Below are positions 1 through 5,139 of a stretch of DNA of 5,584 nucleotides, one piece after another (positions within the stretch are counted from its first letter, which is position 1; every line of letters starts with the position of its first letter). The stretch lies in assembly GCA_030634715.1 (NCBI GenBank), contig DAOWAG010000097.1:1-5584 (forward strand), read 5' to 3'. The notes under the pieces were generated by a model. The model ran no database searches. It was given only the letters and a program-made list of their open reading frames with translations, and was not told the origin of the DNA. The position numbers and the translations under genes are program-made. Source of the DNA: Candidatus Aegiribacteria sp. GTDB taxonomy: Bacteria > Fermentibacterota > Fermentibacteria > Fermentibacterales > Fermentibacteraceae.

Positions 1-401
1 ACGACCCCGAAGATCCATTCAATCCGGGTTACGCCCTATGGCCAGCAATGGGAACCACCCGCAATGACATGGGAACCTTCGGAGGAAGTGGTGTCAATTA
101 CTGGCTTACTGTTGAAGAGGAAGGATCCTCTTCACCTGAAACAGCGCTTGTATTAAAATCCTTCCCTAATCCATTCAGCACATCATGTACTGTGTGTTAT
201 CAGTTAACTGAGGTTTCACACGTAATTCTTTCAGTATTCGATCTTTCGGGAAGGTTAGTCGAAACCCTTGTTGATGAGGTTGTTCCCGCAGGTATGTACT
301 CCGAATATCTTGATGGCTCAGGTCTCTGCTCAGGTATGTACCTGATAAGATTGGTTGCAGGTGAACATGTCGCTTCAAAGAGATGTATCGTTGTCAGGTA
401 A
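1..401 (+). CDS. C-terminal part of a secreted beta-helix-type protein with a FlgD-like/T9SS type A sorting domain (5' partial)
   Basis: The frame is open to the left edge (first whole codon at 3) and ends at TAA 399-401, so only the last 132 residues are visible and no start can be assigned. The first part (D-P-E-D-P-F-N-P-G-Y, then T-R-N-D-M-G-T-F-G-G) is the kind of ending seen on right-handed parallel beta-helix surface proteins. From about position 150 follows a compact C-terminal domain: F-P-N-P-F, then a V-F-D-L-S-G-R-L-V strand, P-A-G-M-Y, and S-G-M-Y-L-I-R-L, closing with a basic residue and I-V-V-R. This matches the FlgD Ig-like / type IX secretion type A sorting domain family, which is usually removed or anchored after export across the outer membrane. 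Its catalytic or binding role lies in the missing part. The domain call is firm; whether a true type IX system exists in this organism is inference. A terminator follows at 521-549. Confidence 0.85.
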   Translation, partial: DPEDPFNPGYALWPAMGTTRNDMGTFGGSGVNYWLTVEEEGSSSPETALVLKSFPNPFSTSCTVCYQLTEVSHVILSVFDLSGRLVETLVDEVVPAGMYSEYLDGSGLCSGMYLIRLVAGEHVASKRCIVVR

Positions 402-520
402 TCACTATCAACGAATTATGTAGAGCATTCCCCATTTGTTACATACAGCATCCATTGAAGTTTTCACTGTTTCTCATCCTCTATTAAAGTTCCTAACGCG
501 TCAACGACGGGGTACCAGTG

Positions 521-549
521 AGGAGGGTTCATTCGAGCCCTCCTTCTTT
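521..549 (+). terminator. Rho-independent terminator after the secreted-protein gene
   Basis: Positions 521-530 (aggagggttc) pair with 535-544 (gagccctcct) to give a 10-bp stem with one G-U pair and a 4-base loop (attc). A pyrimidine-rich run follows (tcttt at 545-549, then a second T-rich stretch at 554-562). It lies 120 bases past the stop codon at 399-401 and ends the upstream transcript. The T tract is interrupted, so efficiency may be moderate. The stem is near-symmetric but the T-rich flank lies on the right, favouring action on + strand transcripts. Confidence 0.8.
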
Positions 550-572
550 ACAGTTTCTCTTTAAGAGGAGGA

Positions 573-700
573 CTGGTCGTAATAATTCGGGATGGCTGGA
601 AGGATGCAGTGCTGCTTGATCTGAGCGCTAATAACTTTCTTCAGAAGCCTTTCGAATAAAAGAAATCGCTGCGATACTCAGAGAAATTATCGATTCATGA
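573..700 (+). pseudogene. Probable decayed C-terminal fragment of a response-regulator receiver domain
   Basis: Read from about 573, the frame gives L-V-V-I-I-R-D-G-W-K-D, then S-A-N-N-F-L-Q-K-P-F up to 653, and hits TAA at 657-659. In the +2-shifted frame from 653 it continues R-I-K-E-I-A-A-I-L-R-E-I-I-D-S and stops at TGA 698-700. Joined by restoring one base near 651-653, this reads as the beta4 strand, the F-L-Q-K-P-F loop with the conserved Lys-Pro, and the last helix of a CheY-like receiver. The intact receiver of the downstream kinase has V-I-L-S-S-G-Y and F-I-Q-K-P-Y-R-L-K-D-L-L at the matching places. The phosphoacceptor Asp and the first three strands are absent; an unrelated terminator lies just upstream, so the piece is truncated as well as frameshifted. 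It could be the relic of a neighbouring or duplicated hybrid kinase. The similarity is read by eye only. Confidence 0.5.
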
Positions 701-722
701 CGATTTTACTGAGTGGATACTC

Positions 723-751
723 TTGTTATTTAATCGGATTTTCAAGATACT
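723..751 (+). promoter_or_regulatory. Candidate sigma70-type promoter for the hybrid kinase
   Basis: TTGTTA (723-728) and GATACT (746-751) each match 4 of 6 bases of the -35 and -10 consensus and are separated by exactly 17 bases. They lie 44 bases upstream of the chosen start codon in an AT-rich stretch after the terminator. The -10 element falls in the second of two GATACTCTT repeats. Matches of this quality occur by chance, so this is only a candidate. Confidence 0.3.
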
Positions 752-784
752 CTTACAATTCGTGATATTGCCTCACAGCAAGAT

Positions 785-789
785 GGAGG
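785..789 (+). promoter_or_regulatory. Ribosome binding site that decides the kinase start (GTG 796)
   Basis: GGAGG at 785-789 is a strong Shine-Dalgarno core. It abuts the in-frame TTG at 790 with no spacer, which would not work, but sits 6 bases before GTG at 796, an ideal distance. This favours GTG 796 as the true start over TTG 790. The next in-frame ATG at 877 has no comparable upstream site. Confidence 0.75.
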
Positions 790-795
790 TTGATT

Positions 796-3546
796 GTGTC
801 GGATCAACGGAAAAACTCGGGAAAACAGCCTGGATCAGACACCGGAACACTACGCGACATTCTCGAAATTAATCCGATGAACACAGAGCAGGAGTTCGAA
901 AAGTACATATCAGAAGCACCATACGGAATCTTCATTTCGAATTCCGAAGGTAAATATCTCTGGATTAATGATATAGCATGTAAAATGATGGGTCGCTCTA
1001 AGGAACAGCTTCTCAAATCCGGGATTGGAACAGGACTCCTTCCTGAAGGGAAAGAACATTCGCGAATGCTCCTGAGCGAAGTCAGAGAGCAAGGCAGAGC
1101 TGAGCAGGAGATCTCCTTTGAAAGAACCGATGGCTCATCCGGAACATGGATTATCAATGCTGTAAAACTCTCAGATGACAGATTCATGGCTTACTGCAGG
1201 GATATCACCGAGCAGAAAAGGACCGAACGTGCGCTGCTGGAGAGCGAAGCCCGCTACAGAGCACTTTTTGGTGGTATAAGAAGTGGAGTAGCTGTTTACA
1301 AAGCTGTCGATGAAGGGGATGATTTCGAATATGTAGATTTCAATCCATCCGTGAAGAGAGTTGAGAATATTGAATGGAAGGATGTGATAGGAAAACGTGT
1401 GACAGAAGTCTTTCCAGCCATTAAGAATTTAGGACTTCTCGACGTATTCCGGAGAGTCTACAGAACCGGAGTTCCTGAGCATCATCCTGTTACATTCCAG
1501 CATGATGGTGTAATGACCGGATGGCGTGAGAATTATGTATACAGGTTGCCATCTGGTGAGATCGTATCAATCTACGACGATATCACAGATCGAAAATTGG
1601 CTGAAATAGCTCTTCGCGAGAGCGAGGAGAATTTCCATACGTTCATGGATAACCTGCCTGCTGCCGTTTTCCTGAAGGATTCTGAAGGCAGATACATCTT
1701 CATCAACAGGTATATGAGAGAAGTGTTTGGAGCCGATGAGAAATGGCTTGGGAGATCAACTCAGGAGTGCTATCCCGAAACAACGGCGAACTTACTTGTC
1801 AGTGACGACATGAAGGCGGTTCAGGAAGGTTATGCGGTATATGTACGAAAAGTAGTGGATGCCCAGGGAAATGAGCGCTTCTTTGAAACCCATAAGTTCC
1901 GTATCTCGAAGGAGGAGGGAAAAGAACTTCTCGGAGGGATTGCTCTGGACATTTCAGAACAACTGAAGGCCAGGCATGATCTCGAAGAAAGCGAGGAGTG
2001 TTTCCGTGCTTTTATGGATTTTATTCCCGGAGCTGCTTTGCTGAAGGATGCGGAAGGCAGGTACAAGCATCTGAACAAGTACTTCAGGGAAAACATGAAT
2101 GTTGACGACAGTTGGATAGGCAGAACATCCATGGAATGCATACCGGGTGATGCCGGCAGGCAAATGTTCAATGATGACAAACTGGTTATCCGTGATGGCT
2201 ATATGTTGAGGGTTGAGATTGTTAAGGACGATAAAGGTACTGAACGGATTTTTGAAGCGCACAAGTTTCCGATCCCTCGGAAGGATGGTAAGATCCTCAT
2301 AGGCGCGATCGCTCTGGATGTCACGGAAAAAGCACATGCTGAGAAAGACAGAAAGAACCTCGAAGCACAGATACAGCACACTCAAAAACTTGAGAGTCTG
2401 GGAGTTCTTGCGGGTGGCATAGCCCATGATTTCAACAATATCCTGATGGCAATACTGGGCTACTCTGATCTTGCTCTCCTTGATCTTGACCCTGCAAGCC
2501 CAGCCAGACCCTCAATCAAGGAAATAGAAAAGGCTGCAAGGAATGCGGCTGACCTCGCGAAACAGATGCTTGCCTACTCCGGAAAAGGGAGATTCCAGCT
2601 CGTGAAGCTGGATATGAACAAAATTATCCGAGAGATGACACACCTGCTTTCGATTTCCATCTCCAAGAATGCGGTAATAAAGTATCACCTTGCTGAGAAT
2701 CTGCCGTCCGTTGAAGCCGATGCTGCTCAAATGAGACAGATCATTATGAATCTCATTACAAATGCTTCGGAAGCCCTCGAAACGACCAGTGGCATCATAT
2801 CACTCACCACCAGCGCTATGGAGTGCGACAGTGATTATCTCAAAACGGCTTATCTTAACGAGGATCTCCCTGGTGGACACTACACATACATCGAAGTAGC
2901 CGACACTGGCTGCGGAATGGATGAAGAAACCTTATCAAAACTCTTCGATCCGTTTTTTACAACGAAGTTCACCGGTCGGGGGCTCGGTCTCTCCGCAGTA
3001 CTTGGTATTGTCCGGGGTCATAAGGGAGCGTTGAAAGTCTACACTGAACCAGGCAAGGGAACTTCTTTCAAGATACTCCTTCCCGCATGCACGGGTAAGG
3101 CTTCTGAAGGCAGTCAGTTTGACGAGAATGAGATTGATAATCTTCCAGGTGGAACCATACTGCTGGTCGATGACGAAGAATCCGTTCGGACCGTTGGTAA
3201 ATCAATGCTGGAAAGAAAAGGTTTTGATGTGTTGACATGTGTTGATGGATTGGATGCTCTGAAGGTCTTCAGGGATAGGCACGATGATATCGTGTGTGTT
3301 ATCCTCGACCTGACAATGCCCCATCTTGATGGTGAGGAGACATTCAGAGAAATGCGCAGGATCAAGAAAGATGTCCGCGTGATTCTCTCGAGCGGTTATA
3401 ATGAACAGGATGTTACACAGAAATTCATTGGTAAAGGTTTGGCCGGATTCATTCAGAAGCCATATCGACTCAAGGATTTACTCATCAAGCTGAAAGAAGT
3501 AATAGGAAATACTGCATGTCCGGTGAAAACAGAAGACGATGTTTAA
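796..3546 (+). CDS. Soluble hybrid sensor histidine kinase: four PAS domains, HisKA, HATPase_c and C-terminal receiver
   Basis: This is a 916-residue protein from GTG 796 (numbering from that start). Four PAS domains come first, at about 33-139, 149-268, 275-388 and 398-511. The second is of the type with G-V-A-V-Y near its start and a G-W-R-E-N-Y-V-Y strand; the third and fourth are tandem duplicates. A short coiled linker leads to the HisKA H-box A-G-G-I-A-H-D-F-N-N, with phospho-accepting His544. The ATPase domain shows the N box (Asn656 in M-N-L-I-T-N-A-S), D-T-G-C-G at 703-707 and G-R-G-L-G-L at 727-732. The receiver (about 785-900) has acidic pocket Asp792/Asp793, phosphoacceptor Asp838, Ser865/Ser866 and Lys888-Pro, so all key residues for autophosphorylation and His-Asp transfer are present. 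I see no signal peptide or membrane segment, so it should act in the cytoplasm on an internal signal. The ligand is unknown. It lacks an HPt or DNA-binding output, and no partner regulator is adjacent. Confidence 0.93.
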   Translation: MSDQRKNSGKQPGSDTGTLRDILEINPMNTEQEFEKYISEAPYGIFISNSEGKYLWINDIACKMMGRSKEQLLKSGIGTGLLPEGKEHSRMLLSEVREQGRAEQEISFERTDGSSGTWIINAVKLSDDRFMAYCRDITEQKRTERALLESEARYRALFGGIRSGVAVYKAVDEGDDFEYVDFNPSVKRVENIEWKDVIGKRVTEVFPAIKNLGLLDVFRRVYRTGVPEHHPVTFQHDGVMTGWRENYVYRLPSGEIVSIYDDITDRKLAEIALRESEENFHTFMDNLPAAVFLKDSEGRYIFINRYMREVFGADEKWLGRSTQECYPETTANLLVSDDMKAVQEGYAVYVRKVVDAQGNERFFETHKFRISKEEGKELLGGIALDISEQLKARHDLEESEECFRAFMDFIPGAALLKDAEGRYKHLNKYFRENMNVDDSWIGRTSMECIPGDAGRQMFNDDKLVIRDGYMLRVEIVKDDKGTERIFEAHKFPIPRKDGKILIGAIALDVTEKAHAEKDRKNLEAQIQHTQKLESLGVLAGGIAHDFNNILMAILGYSDLALLDLDPASPARPSIKEIEKAARNAADLAKQMLAYSGKGRFQLVKLDMNKIIREMTHLLSISISKNAVIKYHLAENLPSVEADAAQMRQIIMNLITNASEALETTSGIISLTTSAMECDSDYLKTAYLNEDLPGGHYTYIEVADTGCGMDEETLSKLFDPFFTTKFTGRGLGLSAVLGIVRGHKGALKVYTEPGKGTSFKILLPACTGKASEGSQFDENEIDNLPGGTILLVDDEESVRTVGKSMLERKGFDVLTCVDGLDALKVFRDRHDDIVCVILDLTMPHLDGEETFREMRRIKKDVRVILSSGYNEQDVTQKFIGKGLAGFIQKPYRLKDLLIKLKEVIGNTACPVKTEDDV
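1618..2328 (+). repeat. Tandem intragenic duplication of a PAS module inside the kinase gene
   Basis: The codons for PAS3 (1618-1959) and PAS4 (1987-2328) align over 114 residues with a constant offset of 123 codons (369 bases) and no gaps. I count about 53 identical residues (roughly 46%). Shared landmarks are E-S-E-E, F-M-D, L-K-D-x-E-G-R-Y, W-x-G-R, E-C-x-P, D-D, G-Y, E-R-x-F-E-x-H-K-F and I-A-L-D. The nucleotide sequences have diverged well beyond recent duplication, so the event is old and both copies have stayed under constraint. Confidence 0.85.
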
Positions 3547-3662
3547 TCCCACCTGATTCATTGAGCCAGTCATCCGTTTTATTGAATTCATCAACATAAT
3601 TGGAACAGATAACTATCTTTGTATGTATATCCTGTATACATAGATTTTCGAGGGGAGTCTGA
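3547..3662. other. Spacer between the kinase gene and ridA
   Basis: This stretch of 116 bases has no convincing intrinsic terminator for the kinase transcript, so read-through into ridA is possible. A weak -35-like TTGGAA lies at 3600-3605 without a well-spaced good -10. A perfect inverted repeat (3622-3642) and the ridA ribosome binding site (aggggag, 3651-3657) fill the right half. Confidence 0.5.
3622..3642. promoter_or_regulatory. Operator-like inverted repeat upstream of ridA
   Basis: TATGTATA (3622-3629) and TATACATA (3635-3642) are perfect 8-base inverted arms around a 5-base spacer (tcctg). The 21-base site ends 8 bases before the ridA ribosome binding site, where a transcription factor dimer or the -10/start region would be expected. 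It is not followed by a T run, and an all A/T-rich stem is weak, so a DNA-level operator fits better than a terminator. No regulator can be named from the sequence. AT-rich dyads can arise by chance, though perfect 8-base arms in a 116-base spacer are uncommon. Confidence 0.45.
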
Positions 3663-4055
3663 ATGACACGAAAGACCGTTCAAACAGCCAAAGCTCCGAT
3701 GCCTGTTGGACCTTACAGCCAGGCTGTGATCTCAAATGGATTTGTATTCACGGCGGGACAAATTGGCATAAATCCTGAAACCGGAAAGCTGGAAGATGGT
3801 ATTGCGGCACAAACGGTTATGGCTTTAAACAATCTTGAAGCGATTCTTGCGGATGCCGGTTCCGGCATGGACAGCATTATTCGGACTAATCTATATCTGG
3901 CGGACATATCGGATTATTCAGTTGTAAATGATATATATTCTATGCGATTCGGTGCACCCTTTCCCGCGAGATCTGTTATCGCGGTTTCTAATCTGCCATT
4001 GGGTGCTCTTTTTGAAATTGAAACTGTTGCAGCGCTGAAGGAGGAACAGTATTGA
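3663..4055 (+). CDS. ridA: RidA family enamine/imine deaminase
   Basis: A full-length RidA (YjgF/YER057c/UK114) protein of 130 residues, the usual size for the family. RidA proteins form cytosolic trimers that hydrolyse reactive enamine/imine intermediates such as 2-aminoacrylate, released by PLP enzymes acting on serine or threonine, to 2-keto acids and ammonia. Family marks are V-G-P-Y-S-Q-A at 15-21, F-T-A-G-Q-I-G near 29-35, the R-T-N-L-Y-L strand at 74-79, and P-A-R-S-V-I-A-V at 101-108. Arg103 is the conserved carboxylate-binding arginine and Glu120 lies in F-E-I-E, so an active deaminase is likely. ATG 3663 follows aggggag (3651-3657) by 5 bases. The stop TGA (4053-4055) overlaps the TTG start of the exbB-like gene, and the last ridA codons carry that gene's ribosome binding site. 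This ties RidA expression to an energy-transducing complex, an unusual partner. An inverted repeat just upstream may regulate the whole unit. Confidence 0.93.
   Translation: MTRKTVQTAKAPMPVGPYSQAVISNGFVFTAGQIGINPETGKLEDGIAAQTVMALNNLEAILADAGSGMDSIIRTNLYLADISDYSVVNDIYSMRFGAPFPARSVIAVSNLPLGALFEIETVAALKEEQY
4038..4044 (+). promoter_or_regulatory. Strong ribosome binding site supporting the TTG start of the exbB/tolQ gene
   Basis: AAGGAGG at 4038-4044 is a near-perfect Shine-Dalgarno sequence inside the end of ridA, 7 bases before TTG 4052. There is no ATG or GTG at a workable distance in this frame, so the rare TTG start is the best choice. The TTGA overlap with the ridA stop suggests translational coupling. 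Confidence 0.75.
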
Positions 4056-4720
4056 TAGGACAGGTTTTTGAGATAGTCCGTCAGGCTGATATCATCACAA
4101 AACTCATTCTTGTGATTATTGCTATCCTTTCGGTTGGTTCATGGGCAGTAGCAATTGCGAAGATTCGGGAATTCAGAATGATCCTCAGTTCATCAAAAAT
4201 CTTTATGGATGCACTGAGGACAACAGGTAGACCGCCTGGCGGGGAATTCTGGAGTAGAAGCAATGAGATAGGACCACTTGCGAGAATGTACGCTGAAGCT
4301 GGCCGGTTTCTTCAGAGAAGAACCGATAGAGGAATTACAGAACCTCTTTCTATCGAGGAAGCATCCAGTCTCTCCAGCGCGCTTGAGCGCGAGGCAGGGG
4401 AGGATCTTGCCCAGCGTGAGCGGAATATCGGGCTGCTTGCGACTGTAACAAGTGTAGCTCCTCTGCTTGGATTACTTGGCACGGTTTGGGGAATCCTGTC
4501 GAGTTTCATTGGAATGAGGGAGCTTGGAGTCGCTGATCTCAGCGCAGTGGGAGCAGGTATTGCGGCAGCTTTGACAACAACTGTAGCAGGACTGATGGCC
4601 GCGATTCCCGCTAATATTTTTCATAACTTCGTTGTCGGCAGGATCAATTCACTTGCCGGTGATATGGATCGGTTCCTTTCTGAACTTGTGGATGTTTGTA
4701 GAAGAGGCAGCCTTGAATGA
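4052..4720 (+). CDS. MotA/TolQ/ExbB family proton channel subunit
   Basis: A 222-residue inner-membrane protein of normal length for ExbB/TolQ. Three membrane segments are visible, near residues 14-37, 126-152 and 164-190, with a polar cytoplasmic stretch (about 40-125) between the first two. Conserved motifs are A-P-L-L-G-L-L-G-T-V-W-G-I at 136-148 and G-I-A-A-A-L-T-T-T-V-A-G-L near 169-181. Thr144 and Thr177 fall where E. coli ExbB has the pore residues Thr148 and Thr181. The position of E. coli ExbB Glu176 (in G-I-A-E-A-L) is Ala172 here. The protein forms the pentameric proton channel around an ExbD/TolR dimer and powers TonB or TolA. It starts at TTG, supported by AAGGAGG 7 bases upstream, and its TGA overlaps the next gene's ATG (ATGA at 4717-4720). 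ExbB, TolQ or a related AglR-type motor cannot be told apart from this sequence alone. Confidence 0.9.
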   Translation: MIGQVFEIVRQADIITKLILVIIAILSVGSWAVAIAKIREFRMILSSSKIFMDALRTTGRPPGGEFWSRSNEIGPLARMYAEAGRFLQRRTDRGITEPLSIEEASSLSSALEREAGEDLAQRERNIGLLATVTSVAPLLGLLGTVWGILSSFIGMRELGVADLSAVGAGIAAALTTTVAGLMAAIPANIFHNFVVGRINSLAGDMDRFLSELVDVCRRGSLE

Positions 4721-5139
4721 TACGAACCCGGTATAAGCAGTTCTCCACAATAAACATTACGAATCTGGTGGACGTCACCCTTGTTCTGCTGGTGATCTTC
4801 ATGCTGACATCTCCTGTGATACAGCGAAGTGCTGATGTCACCCCTCCGTCTTCGAGTGAAGGAAGGCTGCTGAGCAGCCTTGATCCCGGCGAGTCGCTTA
4901 TAGTCGAGATTGACGCTTATGGCAACTTATCCATTTCCGGTGAGCAGGTTCTGCTGGAAGATCTTTCGCGTATTGCTGAGGTAGCTCATAATTCCGGTCG
5001 TTCTGAAGTTTTTGTCAGAGCGGACAAGGATGTGAGATACGAAGTGGTCGCGAATACTCTCACCGAACTTGGCAGCGGTGGTTATCTTAACGTGGGGCTT
5101 ATCCAGGAATCCAGAATGGAACCTGATGAAATTCACTGA
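4717..5139 (+). CDS. ExbD/TolR family biopolymer transport protein
   Basis: A 140-residue single-pass membrane protein, the usual ExbD/TolR length. A short basic cytoplasmic N-terminus (R-T-R-Y-K) is followed by N-I-T-N-L-V-D-V-T-L-V-L-L-V-I-F-M-L, a membrane helix at about 14-34. Asp19 is at the place of the essential proton-carrying Asp (Asp25 in E. coli ExbD, Asp23 in TolR). The periplasmic domain (about 45-135) ends in the expected pattern: V-F-V-R-A-D-K-D-V-R-Y near 98-108, then the helix and Y-L-N-V-G-L-I strand. It pairs with the upstream channel subunit to turn the proton gradient into motion. ATG 4717 overlaps the upstream TGA by four bases, with gaagagg (4701-4707) as the ribosome binding site. 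It overlaps the next gene by 14 bases. A 19-base perfect palindrome lies within it at 4863-4881. ExbD versus TolR is not resolved. Confidence 0.9.
   Translation: MIRTRYKQFSTINITNLVDVTLVLLVIFMLTSPVIQRSADVTPPSSSEGRLLSSLDPGESLIVEIDAYGNLSISGEQVLLEDLSRIAEVAHNSGRSEVFVRADKDVRYEVVANTLTELGSGGYLNVGLIQESRMEPDEIH
4863..4881. repeat. 19-base perfect palindrome inside the exbD/tolR gene
   Basis: AAGGCTGCT (4863-4871) and AGCAGCCTT (4873-4881) are perfect 9-base inverted arms around a single central G. As RNA this could fold as a 7-bp stem with a 5-base loop (ctgag). No T run follows, so it is not an intrinsic terminator. It encodes part of the variable linker after the membrane helix (about residues 49-55). 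Confidence 0.6.

Larger units (their letters stand above)
402..795. other. Intergenic region between the secreted-protein gene and the kinase gene
   Basis: This is 394 bases with no intact gene that I can support. From 402 to 520 I see nothing recognisable. It then holds an intrinsic terminator (521-549), a probable decayed receiver-domain fragment (about 573-700), three copies of a short GATACTC motif (673, 716 and 746), a candidate promoter (723-751) and the kinase ribosome binding site (785-789). No tRNA-like cloverleaf or long open frame is visible on either strand. Confidence 0.6.

Noticed and set aside
150..401. Proof of a functional type IX secretion system
   Set aside because: The C-terminal domain fits the FlgD-like/type A sorting family, but such domains are annotated widely in candidate phyla. 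No secretion machinery gene is in the window.
790..795. TTG at 790 as the start of the hybrid kinase
   Set aside because: The GGAGG core ends at 789, leaving no spacer before TTG 790. GTG 796 is 6 bases away and is the better start.
804..2730. Open frames of 60-157 codons on the minus strand opposite the kinase gene
   Set aside because: They lie wholly opposite a well-supported gene, carry no recognisable domain and have compositions typical of antisense shadows (Ser/Pro/Leu/Arg-rich).
3583..3590. TGAATTCA palindrome in the spacer after the kinase as a terminator or operator
   Set aside because: Eight bases around an EcoRI-type core is too short to support a function, and no loop or T run is present.
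3853..3868. Inverted repeat ATGCCGG-tt-CCGGCAT inside ridA
   Set aside because: It encodes conserved-looking D-A-G-S-G-M in the RidA fold, has a 2-base centre and no T run. It is most simply explained by codon choice for Ala-Gly-Ser-Gly.
4378..4391. Short hairpin CGCGC-ttga-GCGCG in the exbB/tolQ gene
   Set aside because: It has only 5-base arms within coding sequence, with no terminator or operator context.
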